Assembly (NCBI GenBank): GCA_017304505.1
Contig: JAFKKQ010000124.1
Coordinates: forward strand, 1 to 12,632
Origin: Hyphomicrobiales bacterium
Lineage (GTDB): Bacteria; Pseudomonadota; Alphaproteobacteria; Rhizobiales; Xanthobacteraceae
DNA length: 12,632 nt
Direction: 5' to 3'
Positions 6,327 to 12,632 of the stretch are shown here, piece by piece (within the stretch, counting starts at the first letter, position 1; each line of letters begins with the position of its first letter). A program made the position numbers and the translations under genes. A model generated the notes under the pieces. That model was not told the origin of the DNA, did no database searches, and saw only the letters and a list, made by a program, of their open reading frames with translations.

Positions 6327-6593
6327 CTATTGGGCGAGCTTGGCGATGCGATGGGTCAGCCGCGACACCTTGCGGCTGGCGGTATTGCGATGCACCTGAC
6401 CCTGACGCGCCGCACGCATCAGCGCCGGCTCGGCGGCCTTCATGGCTTCGAGCGCCTTGTTGCGGTCGCCCGAGGCGATGGCTTCTTCCACCTTTCGCAG
6501 CACACCGCGCATGCGGGACCGGCGCGCCTTGTTGATCTCGGTGCGGCGGGCGATTTTGCGGGCGGCTTTGCGGGCGGAGGTGGTGTTGGCCAT
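6327..6593 (-). CDS. rpsT: 30S ribosomal protein S20
   Basis: S20 is a helical-bundle protein that binds 16S rRNA early in small-subunit assembly. The 88-residue length is normal. The sequence opens [20 protein letters not shown] and carries the family features: many Lys/Arg, [19 protein letters not shown] in the second helix, and a C-terminal [18 protein letters not shown]. The ATG is at 6593 and there is no convincing Shine-Dalgarno, which is notable for a ribosomal protein; S20 genes in enterobacteria are translationally autoregulated, and weak initiation fits such control. A strong promoter lies at 6664-6692, and a hairpin with a T run sits in the leader. The gene is transcribed towards the dnaA gap. 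An rpsT next to dnaA is common in Rhizobiales. Confidence 0.97.
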   Translation of the reverse strand: MANTTSARKAARKIARRTEINKARRSRMRGVLRKVEEAIASGDRNKALEAMKAAEPALMRAARQGQVHRNTASRKVSRLTHRIAKLAQ

Positions 6594-6622
6594 GAACGCT
6601 GATCGAAACCTGTCAGAGGGTC

Positions 6623-6657
6623 AAAAAGCTATGGCGGCGAGGGCTCTCACCGCCAGC
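6623..6657 (-). terminator. Terminator-like hairpin in the rpsT leader (possible attenuator)
   Basis: Read on the minus strand: stem GGCGGTGAG / CTCGCCGCC (6654-6646 and 6641-6633; one G-U pair) with loop AGCC. An outer GCT/AGC closes after a two-base AT bulge, and TTTTT follows immediately (6627-6623). This looks like an intrinsic terminator, yet it lies between the predicted rpsT transcription start and the rpsT ATG. Either it attenuates rpsT, or it ends transcripts coming from the upstream aldolase gene, or both. Confidence 0.55.
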
Positions 6658-6663
6658 GCGCTG

Positions 6664-6692
6664 CTTATAATCAGCGGGTGTTTTGCCGTCAA
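6664..6692 (-). promoter_or_regulatory. Sigma70-type promoter of rpsT
   Basis: Minus strand: -35 TTGACG (6692-6687), a 17-base spacer, and -10 TATAAG (6669-6664). Each hexamer has one mismatch to TTGACA/TATAAT and the spacing is optimal. The expected start of transcription is near 6657, giving a leader of about 60 bases before the rpsT ATG. Confidence 0.75.
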
Positions 6693-6767
6693 TGTCTCTC
6701 GAGCAGCCCAGCCCAGAGCCCCGGCCTAGAGGCCCGGCCCAAGCCGACCGGGCGGAGCAGGGAACCA

Positions 6768-6785
6768 GGGCGGGTATGCCCGCCC
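6768..6785. repeat. GC hairpin downstream of the aldolase gene
   Basis: GGGCGGG / CCCGCCC with loop TATG is a perfect 7-bp stem 17 bases after the stop of the aldolase gene. No T run follows on the minus strand (the next bases are purine- and C-rich), so it is a poor intrinsic terminator; it may protect the mRNA 3' end. Confidence 0.4.
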
Positions 6786-6802
6786 CCGGCCGGACCCAGG
6801 GA

Positions 6803-7699
6803 TCAGGCCACCTTCCGGCCCCGCACCCGGTCGTAACCCGCCACCACCGCGGCCCGATCGCCGGCGGCGAAGGGTGCCAGCGGCGGTTTGACCCGCGCCA
6901 GGGCCGGGTCGGCATGGATATGCGACAACAGCGACTTCACGCCGGGCACCAGGGATTTGCCCTCGAACAGCTTGCGGATGGTGACTGCGGCCTCGAGCGC
7001 CGCCTTGTCGCCCTTGGCCCAGGCGAGTTGGCAGAGGTCGGCGTTGAGGTTTGCCGTCGCCGAGATACAGCCGGCGAAGGCGCCTTCGCGCGCCTCAAGC
7101 AGCGCCGCCTCGGTCGAGGGGAAGACGGAGAAGCCCTTCGAGATCGCGGCGGCCTCGCGGGCGTAGCCCATGTCGCCCGAGGAATCCTTGAGGCCGACGA
7201 TCCGGCTGCCGAACCCGTCCAGCAGCCGTTTCACCAGCGCGATATGCCAGTGCAGGCCGGATTGCTGCGGATAGTGGTAGAGATAGATCGGGATCGGCTT
7301 GTGCGCCGTCGCCGTCATGATTGCTTCGATATAGGCCACGAGCCCATCATCGGGCACGCCCTTGTAGTAGAACGGCGGCAAAACCAGTGCGCCGGCAAAG
7401 CCGAGATCGGACGCATAGCGCGTCAGCGTCACCGCATCGGCTGTGGCCGCGGCGCCGGTGCCGACCATCATCCGGTCGAGCGGCAGGCCCGCGGCCTTGT
7501 AGGCATCCATCACCCGCTTGCGCTCATCGAGCGAGAACGACGTCGCCTCGCCGGTGGTGCCGAGCACATTCAATCCGTTGCAGCCATTGTCGAGGAGATG
7601 GCGCGCAAGCTTGGTCGCGCGCGCCGTGTCGGGGGTGCCGTCTTCACCGACGGGCGTTGCGATTGCGGCGATCACGCCGCGCAGACTGGTGGTGCTCAT
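6803..7699 (-). CDS. DapA/NAL-family class I aldolase (dihydrodipicolinate synthase-like)
   Basis: A 298-residue TIM-barrel lyase of the DHDPS / N-acetylneuraminate lyase family, which uses a Schiff base to pyruvate. Visible features: pyruvate carboxylate loop GTTGE at residues 47-51, catalytic Tyr141 in YLYHYP (139-144), and Schiff-base Lys171 in VGLKDSSGD (168-176). E. coli DapA has SRTG after its catalytic Tyr, and that Arg138 binds the second substrate; here the place reads PQQSG. This makes true lysine-pathway DapA unlikely, and a sugar-acid or other 2-keto-acid aldolase or dehydratase more likely. The ATG at 7699 is preceded by GGGAGG four bases upstream. It lies 84 bp after maeB in the same direction with no clear terminator between, so co-transcription is plausible; both enzymes have pyruvate as product or substrate. 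Confidence 0.9.
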   Translation of the reverse strand: MSTTSLRGVIAAIATPVGEDGTPDTARATKLARHLLDNGCNGLNVLGTTGEATSFSLDERKRVMDAYKAAGLPLDRMMVGTGAAATADAVTLTRYASDLGFAGALVLPPFYYKGVPDDGLVAYIEAIMTATAHKPIPIYLYHYPQQSGLHWHIALVKRLLDGFGSRIVGLKDSSGDMGYAREAAAISKGFSVFPSTEAALLEAREGAFAGCISATANLNADLCQLAWAKGDKAALEAAVTIRKLFEGKSLVPGVKSLLSHIHADPALARVKPPLAPFAAGDRAAVVAGYDRVRGRKVA

Positions 7700-7783
7700 A
7701 AAACCTCCCGATGCAGCAAATAGCGAGCAGACGAGTTGCGTCTCCGCCGGCCCGCGACGTCCTGCTCTCTCGTTCGCTGTTTC

Positions 7784-10057
7784 TCAGCCGCTCACATTGA
7801 ATGCGGCGAGCGCGGCCATGTTGACCAAGGTCGAATCCTTCGCACCGAGCGGCACGATCTGCACCGGCCGGTCAAGGCCGACCAGCAGCGGGCCGATCAC
7901 GGTGGCGCCGCCCAGTTCCTGCAGCATCTTGGTCGAGATCGATGCCGAATGGAACGCCGGCATGATCAGGACGTTGGCGGGGCCGGTGAGGCGGCAGAAC
8001 GGATAGGCCGCCGCCGCCTCGGGGTTCAGGGCCACGTCGGCCGACATCTCCCCGTCGTATTCAAAGTCGACGCGGCGCTGATCGAGGATCTTCACCGCTT
8101 CGATCACACGGTCGGAACGTTCGCCTTGGGGGTGGCCGAAGGTGGAGAAGGCGAGCATGGCGACGCGCGGCTCATAGCCCATGCGGCGGGCGACGCCGGC
8201 CGCCTCGATGGCGATCTCCGCAAGCTGGTTCGCGTCCGGCGTCTCGGTGATCGCGGTGTCGGCAACCAGCACCGTGCGCCCGCGCGACAGCACGAGCGAG
8301 ACGCCGATGACGCAATGGCCGGGCTTGGGGTCGATGATGCGGCGAACATCCTCCAGCGCGACCGAATAGTTCCGGGTGACGCCGGTGACCATCGCGTCGG
8401 CGTCGTCGAGGGCCACCATGCAGGCCGCGAAATGATTGCGGTCCTGGTTGATGAGCCGCTGGCAGTCGCGGAACAGGTAGCCCTGGCGCTGCAGCCGCTC
8501 GTAGAGATAGGCCGCATAGTTGGCGTTGCGGGTCGAGAGCGCGGCGTTGATGATCTCGATATGGCCGCCTAGTTCGATGCCGAGCGCCTGCGCGGTCTGG
8601 CGGATCGGCTCCTCGCGACCCACCAGCAGGGCGGTGCCGAGCCCCTGCTGCACGAAGCTCGCCGCGGCGCGGATCACCTGCTCCTCTTCGCCCTCGGCGA
8701 ACACCACGCGCTTGGGCGCGCGCCGCAGCCGCTGAAACACCTGTTGCAGCACGCCCGCGATCGGGTCGCGGCGCGACTGGAGCGAATGGCGATAAGCCTC
8801 CATGTCGGCGATCGGCTTGCGCGCCACGCCTGTATCCATCGCAGCCTGAGCGACGGCCGGCGGCACCGATGAGATCAGCCGCGGATCGAACGGCACCGGG
8901 ATGATGTAGTCCGGTCCGAATTTCGGCCGCGCGCCATAGGCGGCGGCCACTTCATCGGGCACGTCCTCGCGCGCCAGCGCTGCGAGCGCGCGCGCGGCGG
9001 CGATCTTCATCTCCATGTTGATGGTGGTGGCGCGCACGTCCAGCGCGCCACGGAAGATATAGGGGAAGCCCAGGACGTTGTTGACCTGGTTCGGATAGTC
9101 CGAGCGTCCCGTCGCCATGATGGCATCGTCGCGCACCTCGGCCACTTCCTCGGCGGAAATCTCCGGATCGGGATTGGCCATCGCGAAGATGATCGGCTTG
9201 GGCGCCATCGAGGCGATCATGTCTTTGGTCACCGCTCCTTTGACGGAGAGACCGAAGAAGGCATCGGCGCCTTTCATGGCGTCCGCGAGCGTGCGCGCCT
9301 TGGTCTTGACGGCGTGCGCCGACTTCCACTGGTTCATGCCCTCGGTGCGGCCCTGGTAGATCACGCCCTTGGTGTCGCAGAGGATGAGGTTTTCGAACTT
9401 GATGCCGATGGCCTGGAGCAATTCCAGGCAGGCGATGCCGGCCGAGCCGGCGCCGTTGCAGACCAGCTTGACGTCCTCGATCTTGCGCCCGGTCAGGTGC
9501 AGCGCGTTGAGCAGCCCCGCGGCGGCGATGATGGCGGTGCCGTGCTGGTCGTCGTGAAACACCGGGATGTCGAGCAGTTCGCGCAGCCTCTGCTCGATGA
9601 TGAAGCACTCCGGCGCCTTGATGTCCTCAAGGTTGATGCCGCCCCAGCCTTTGCCGAGCAGCTTGACGCAGTTGATGATCTCGTCGGGGTTCTCCGATGA
9701 CACCTCGAGGTCGATGGAGTCGATGTCGGCAAAGCGCTTGAACAGCACCGCCTTGCCTTCCATCACCGGCTTGGCCGCGAGAGCGCCGCGATTGCCGAGC
9801 CCGAGGATGGCGGTGCCGTTGGTGATGACGGCGACGAAATTGCCCTTGGTGGTGTAGTCGTAAGCCTTGTTTTCATCCTCGGCGATGGAGAGGACCGGCA
9901 CGGCGACGCCCGGCGAATAGGCGAGCGACAGATCGCGTTGCGTCGCCATCGGTTTGGTCGCGACCACCTCGAGTTTGCCGGGGCGGCCTTCGCTGTGGAA
10001 CAAAAGCGCTTCTTGGTCGGTGAAGGTCGGCCGATTGCTGTTGGATTTTTTTGCCAT
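7784..10057 (-). CDS. maeB: Malic enzyme with fused C-terminal phosphotransacetylase-like domain
   Basis: Oxidative decarboxylation of malate to pyruvate with reduction of NAD(P), in the cytoplasm, feeding pyruvate/acetyl-CoA synthesis during growth on C4 acids. The protein is 757 residues, typical of the large bacterial form. The malic domain (about 1-180) has LAYSPGVAVP with Tyr47, MEGKAVLFK with the probable catalytic Lys102, and FHDDQHGT at 168-174 with metal ligands Asp169/170. The dinucleotide-binding domain (about 180-425) has GAGSAG at 202-207 and FAMANPDPE at 291-299. Residues about 430-757 are a phosphotransacetylase-like domain (VVFAEGEEE at 451-459), thought regulatory rather than catalytic in this family. 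Rhizobia carry NAD- and NADP-dependent versions (dme, tme), and the sequence alone does not let me separate them. The ATG at 10057 has a weak ribosome-binding site. Confidence 0.96.
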   Translation of the reverse strand: MAKKSNSNRPTFTDQEALLFHSEGRPGKLEVVATKPMATQRDLSLAYSPGVAVPVLSIAEDENKAYDYTTKGNFVAVITNGTAILGLGNRGALAAKPVMEGKAVLFKRFADIDSIDLEVSSENPDEIINCVKLLGKGWGGINLEDIKAPECFIIEQRLRELLDIPVFHDDQHGTAIIAAAGLLNALHLTGRKIEDVKLVCNGAGSAGIACLELLQAIGIKFENLILCDTKGVIYQGRTEGMNQWKSAHAVKTKARTLADAMKGADAFFGLSVKGAVTKDMIASMAPKPIIFAMANPDPEISAEEVAEVRDDAIMATGRSDYPNQVNNVLGFPYIFRGALDVRATTINMEMKIAAARALAALAREDVPDEVAAAYGARPKFGPDYIIPVPFDPRLISSVPPAVAQAAMDTGVARKPIADMEAYRHSLQSRRDPIAGVLQQVFQRLRRAPKRVVFAEGEEEQVIRAAASFVQQGLGTALLVGREEPIRQTAQALGIELGGHIEIINAALSTRNANYAAYLYERLQRQGYLFRDCQRLINQDRNHFAACMVALDDADAMVTGVTRNYSVALEDVRRIIDPKPGHCVIGVSLVLSRGRTVLVADTAITETPDANQLAEIAIEAAGVARRMGYEPRVAMLAFSTFGHPQGERSDRVIEAVKILDQRRVDFEYDGEMSADVALNPEAAAAYPFCRLTGPANVLIMPAFHSASISTKMLQELGGATVIGPLLVGLDRPVQIVPLGAKDSTLVNMAALAAFNVSG

Positions 10058-10096
10058 TTCAATACTCTACTTGCGGCCGATGGGCCAATTGATTGA

Positions 10097-10125
10097 CGTT
10101 AGCGGAACCGGCCGGGCTTGCTCAA
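10097..10125 (-). promoter_or_regulatory. Possible maeB promoter
   Basis: Minus strand TTGAGC (10125-10120), a 17-base spacer, and CTAACG (10102-10097), 40 bases before the maeB ATG. The -10 hexamer is poor. It is listed because it is the only spaced pair I found in the 275-bp gap between maeB and the divergent membrane-protein gene; I see no gene or strong repeat in that gap. Confidence 0.25.
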
Positions 10126-10332
10126 GACGCTTGCTTCAATAAGCCTCTGCAAAGAATGGCCTTCCGGTTGAAAAGAGCGCGACCAACTGCCACCGCCGAG
10201 ACACGAAAGGCAAGCAAGTCTAACGTGCACGTGCCTTAAGCCCATGATGGTCCGCGCCGCCTTCCGAACATTGAACCGGTTGGCGCGGCACGGTAAGCGG
10301 CTGGAGTTGGTGCGGGGCCCCTGGAAGAGGTC

Positions 10333-10653
10333 ATGATCCGGTTTTTCTTGCGATTTGTCGGGCTTTTGTTGCTCGCCCTGGCCTTCATCTTCGTGGTTTA
10401 CGACGGCATCCGCTCGATTTCCGACGGCAGCGTCTTGCTTACGAAGGCAGGCTATGTGTGGAACGTCGCCCACGAGCGCAGCCTGCAGGCATTCCACGTT
10501 CTTGTCGATCAGCAGGCCGGCCCCGACGCTTGGCAACTCGCGATTGCGCCCGTGCTCGATCAGCCGGCCTCGGCCATTTTCTGCGTGCTGGGCGTGATCC
10601 TGATTGTGCTTGGGCGCAAGAAGAAGCCGCTGATCGGTTACGCGCGAGATTGA
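10333..10653 (+). CDS. Small two-helix membrane protein, function unknown
   Basis: A 106-residue protein with an N-terminal hydrophobic segment at about residues 4-23 (FFLRFVGLLLLALAFIFVVY) and a second at about 81-98 (SAIFCVLGVILIVLG), then a basic tail RKKKPLIGYARD that should stay in the cytoplasm. By the positive-inside rule both ends are cytoplasmic and the 55-residue middle, with GIRSISDGSVLLTKAGYVW, lies in the periplasm. The ATG at 10333 follows GGAAGAGG with two bases between. It is divergent from maeB across 275 bp and convergent with the GlcG-like gene, whose stop codon is 22 bp beyond its own. I do not recognise a named family. Confidence 0.8.
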   Translation: MIRFFLRFVGLLLLALAFIFVVYDGIRSISDGSVLLTKAGYVWNVAHERSLQAFHVLVDQQAGPDAWQLAIAPVLDQPASAIFCVLGVILIVLGRKKKPLIGYARD

Positions 10654-10675
10654 CCCCGAAACCGGCCGCGAGCGG

Positions 10676-11164
10676 TTATTTCAACGCTTCGATGCCGGCC
10701 CGGGCGGCCTGCGTATCCTGCGACGAAAGCACGCCCGAGACGCCGATGGCGCCGACGATCTTGCCGTTCACCACGATGGGCAGGCCGCCTTCGAGCGGGA
10801 CGATGTCGCGGAGCGCCAGGAAACGCAGTCCCGGCCCGCCGCCGGCGATGGCGTCATCGAGCACCTTGGACGGCCGCTTGAACATCAGCGCGGTTTTGGC
10901 CTTGCCCTGGGCAATCTCGATGGACGAAAGCTGCACGTCGTCGCCGCGATGCAGCATCACGAGGTTGCCGCCGCTGTCGAGAATGGCAACGACGATCGAC
11001 CACTTGTTCTTGGCGGCCTCGGCTTCAGCCGCGTTCATGACCTTGCGGGCATTTTCCAGACCGATCGGCGGTCCGTAGGGCGGCGGGGCGGTTTGCGCCG
11101 CAGCCGGCAATGCGGTCAGCAATGCAATGAAGCAGGTGCTGGCAATGATCCTCAGCGTGGTCAT
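10676..11164 (-). CDS. Secreted GlcG/HbpS-family (DUF336) protein
   Basis: A 162-residue protein of the GlcG/HbpS fold, a small alpha/beta domain that in HbpS binds haem or corrinoids and elsewhere sits near glycolate or diol-use genes. Residues 1-23 are a Sec signal peptide (MTTLRIIASTCFIALLTALP then AAA), probably cut before Gln24, so the protein is periplasmic. The mature part shows the family pattern ARKVMNAAEAEAAKNKWSIV, VAILDSGGNLVMLHRGDD, KAKTALMFKRPSK, the Gly-rich LEGGLPIV and GKIVGAIGVSGV. The ATG at 11164 is chosen for its GGAGGC site and signal peptide; an in-frame extension to 11314 lacks both. It is divergent from msrA across 194 bp. The ligand is unknown. Confidence 0.9.
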   Translation of the reverse strand: MTTLRIIASTCFIALLTALPAAAQTAPPPYGPPIGLENARKVMNAAEAEAAKNKWSIVVAILDSGGNLVMLHRGDDVQLSSIEIAQGKAKTALMFKRPSKVLDDAIAGGGPGLRFLALRDIVPLEGGLPIVVNGKIVGAIGVSGVLSSQDTQAARAGIEALK

Positions 11165-11358
11165 AGAGCCTCCAGGCGAATCCATTGGGCGGCAGCATAG
11201 GTGGCTCGGGGCCCAAGGGAAACAGGGCGATCCAGTCGCCATCATCGTTACCCGCATCGGCGACGGGCATGGCTGGATTATGACCGCCGGCCCCGGTGCC
11301 GAACGCCGTGACACGTCTTATATTTGCACCAGCAATCGAACACACCGGAGCACGAACG

Positions 11359-12021
11359 ATGTTCATGTTCAAGAAATCGCTGGATATGCCGTCGAAAGCC
11401 GATGCGCTGCCCGGGCGGTCCGATCCGATCCCGACCGCCAGCCGCCATTTCATCAATGGGCACCCGCTCAAGGGGCCGTATCCGGCCGGGCTCGAAACCG
11501 CGATGTTTGGGATGGGCTGCTTCTGGGGCGCGGAGCGCAAATTCTGGGAATTGGGCGACGGCATTTATGTCACTGCGGCCGGCTATGCCGGCGGCTTCAC
11601 ACCCAACCCGACCTACGAGGAGGTTTGCACCGGGCGCACCGGCCACAACGAGGTGGTGCTGGTGGTCTACGATCCCAAGGTCATCTCCTACGAGACGCTG
11701 CTCAAGACCTTCTGGGAAAGCCATGACCCAACGCAAGGCATGCGCCAGGGCAATGACGTCGGCACGCAATACCGCTCCGGCATCTATGCCGCCACGCCCG
11801 CCCAGAAGAAGGCTGCGGAGGAATCCAGGGCGATGTTCGGCAAGGCGCTCGCTGCCAAGCGATACGGCGACATCACCACCGAGATTGTCGACGCGCCACC
11901 GTTCTACTTCGCCGAGGATTACCATCAGCAGTACCTTGCCAAGAATCCAGCCGGTTACTGTGGGCTTGGCGGCACCGGCGTGTCGTGCCCGATCGGCACC
12001 GGAGTGGCCGCCGCGCCGTGA
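11359..12021 (+). CDS. msrA: Peptide methionine-(S)-sulfoxide reductase MsrA
   Basis: MsrA reduces methionine-S-sulfoxide in proteins and free methionine, using thioredoxin to recycle its cysteines. The protein is 220 residues. The catalytic motif GMGCFWGAE spans 51-59 with nucleophile Cys54. [26 protein letters not shown] (75-100) and [13 protein letters not shown] are family-conserved. The tail [14 protein letters not shown] gives recycling Cys201 and Cys210, the three-cysteine arrangement of E. coli MsrA. The N-terminal extension [20 protein letters not shown] is common in rhizobial MsrA and has no signal peptide, so the protein is cytosolic. The ATG at 11359 has GGAG eight bases upstream; an in-frame extension to 11296 is not needed. 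TATATT at 11319-11324 could be a -10 box, without a good -35. Confidence 0.97.
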   Translation: MFMFKKSLDMPSKADALPGRSDPIPTASRHFINGHPLKGPYPAGLETAMFGMGCFWGAERKFWELGDGIYVTAAGYAGGFTPNPTYEEVCTGRTGHNEVVLVVYDPKVISYETLLKTFWESHDPTQGMRQGNDVGTQYRSGIYAATPAQKKAAEESRAMFGKALAAKRYGDITTEIVDAPPFYFAEDYHQQYLAKNPAGYCGLGGTGVSCPIGTGVAAAP

Positions 12022-12102
12022 GATCGGCGGCGTTATATCGGCGAGCGCCTGCTTCTCCGGCTCGGCCCGCTCGCGGACCGCGGCGGGGCGGATAAGTCTT
12101 CC

Positions 12103-12123
12103 TTAACCATAATGGGGTGTTAA
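12103..12123 (+). promoter_or_regulatory. TTAACCAT half-site and possible -10 upstream of the export gene
   Basis: TTAACCAT (12103-12110) resembles a CtrA half-site, with a second TTAA at 12120-12123; the 13-base spacing is not the standard 7. CATAAT at 12108-12113 overlaps it and could be a -10 box putting the transcript start near 12120, though no -35 is visible. Confidence 0.3.
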
Positions 12124-12135
12124 TGCGGCCCGGCG

Positions 12136-12632
12136 ATGATTTCGATTGGCGTGGTTCGCATGCGTTTTTGTCTCTCCCTTGTTGCAGCTTCGATAACCCT
12201 GGCGCTGGGTGCTTGCTCGCAACACGTGTCGCAGACTGCCGTCGTCGCTCCGACGGCCTCGGCCATCGAAGTCTCCGACCTCGATGCCATGATGTATGGC
12301 GCCCGTCCGCCGCTCTCCGAGACGGCCCGGCGGGCACAGGCAGCAGTGCGGGTGGCCGCGACCCTTGAGAACCGACCTTATACACTCGACGCTGGTGACA
12401 AGCTCCGCGTCGTGGTGTTCGGCCAGGATGCGCTCAGCAACAATTATACGGTGAACGCCGACGGCCGCGTTTCGCTGCCGCTGATCGGCGCTGTCAACGC
12501 GCGCGGGCTCACCACCGCGCAATTGGCGGGCGCGATCACCGCAAGCCTGAAGAAAAGCTTCATCCGCGATCCGAGCGTCGCGGTGGAGATCGAAACCTAT
12601 CGGCCGTTCTTCGTCCTCGGCGAGGTTACGTT
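12136..12632 (+). CDS. Polysaccharide export lipoprotein (Wza/GumB/ExoF type), N-terminal part (cut by window end)
   Basis: 165 codons are visible and the frame runs off the end. Outer-membrane polysaccharide export (OPX) proteins form the periplasmic/outer-membrane channel for exopolysaccharide or capsule. From the ATG at 12136, residues about 9-27 are a lipoprotein signal with lipobox LGAC (24-27), so Cys27 should be lipidated. After a linker (about 28-80) comes the Poly_export domain: YTLDAGDKLRVVVFGQDAL (82-100), VNADGRVSLPLIGAV (106-120), IRDPSVAVEIETYRPFFVLG (143-162), the last leading into an SLBB-like domain. The start is uncertain: ATG 12160 gives a compact signal MRFCLSLVAASITLALGAC and neither codon has a good ribosome-binding site. 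Export, chain-length and glycosyltransferase genes may follow beyond the window. Confidence 0.92.
   Translation, partial: MISIGVVRMRFCLSLVAASITLALGACSQHVSQTAVVAPTASAIEVSDLDAMMYGARPPLSETARRAQAAVRVAATLENRPYTLDAGDKLRVVVFGQDALSNNYTVNADGRVSLPLIGAVNARGLTTAQLAGAITASLKKSFIRDPSVAVEIETYRPFFVLGEVT

Noticed and set aside
5904..6602. 232-codon plus-strand frame across the gap and rpsT
   Set aside because: It overlaps rpsT completely on the opposite strand, has no ribosome-binding site, and its gap portion is Arg/Cys-rich with no protein-like pattern.
6683..7723. 346-codon plus-strand frame over the aldolase gene
   Set aside because: Antisense shadow; the minus strand carries a complete DapA-family protein with catalytic Lys and Tyr.
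7736..8572. 278-codon plus-strand frame over the maeB C-terminal part
   Set aside because: Antisense shadow of the phosphotransacetylase-like domain.
10099..10536. 145-codon minus-strand frame over the 106-residue membrane-protein gene
   Set aside because: The plus-strand frame has two clean membrane helices and a ribosome-binding site; the minus frame has neither.
10657..10680. Possible bidirectional terminator between the convergent membrane-protein and GlcG-like genes
   Set aside because: Only a 5-bp AACCG/CGGTT stem with an 8-base loop and no T run; too weak to list as a feature.
11165..11314. N-terminal extension of the GlcG-like gene
   Set aside because: The extension would bury the signal peptide 50 residues inside the protein; the ATG at 11164 has GGAGGC and starts the signal peptide.

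Overview
The window is an ordinary chromosomal segment from a GC-rich alphaproteobacterium, most likely Hyphomicrobiales/Rhizobiales of the Bradyrhizobium / Rhodopseudomonas / Xanthobacteraceae type. The grounds are the minus-strand order rpsT - dnaA - dnaN - (small membrane protein) - recF - (small protein) - gyrB, the wording of the DnaA, DnaN and MsrA proteins, a 757-residue malic enzyme with a fused phosphotransacetylase-like tail, and a cluster of GANTC (CcrM-type methylation) sites. The assignment comes from recognising sequences, not from a search.

Layout. Positions 1-4931 (all minus strand) hold the replication block: gyrB N-terminus (cut by the window edge), a 92-residue unknown protein, recF, a 62-residue one-helix membrane protein, dnaN and dnaA. 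Together these supply the initiator, the sliding clamp, a gap-repair/recombination loader and the gyrase subunit. Positions 4932-6326 are a 1.4-kb stretch without a convincing gene. It holds degenerate DnaA boxes, six GANTC sites within 214 bp, an AT-rich patch and several dyads, and it is the best candidate in the window for a chromosomal origin and/or the dnaA control region. Positions 6327-10057 (minus strand) hold rpsT (ribosomal protein S20) with a clear sigma70-type promoter and a terminator-like hairpin in its leader, then a DapA/NAL-family aldolase and maeB (malic enzyme), which may be co-transcribed in the order maeB then aldolase. Positions 10333-12632 are a mixed-strand accessory region: a two-helix membrane protein (+), a secreted GlcG/HbpS-family protein (-), msrA (+), and the start of an outer-membrane polysaccharide-export lipoprotein (+) cut by the window end.

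If the origin lies in the 5.3-6.0 kb gap, dnaA through gyrB are transcribed away from it (leading strand), while rpsT, the aldolase and maeB are transcribed towards it. I found no mobile element, CRISPR array, tRNA or rRNA. Nothing here amounts to a clearly new system. The observations most worth checking are the candidate origin, the rpsT leader hairpin and the two uncharacterised small proteins inside the replication gene block.
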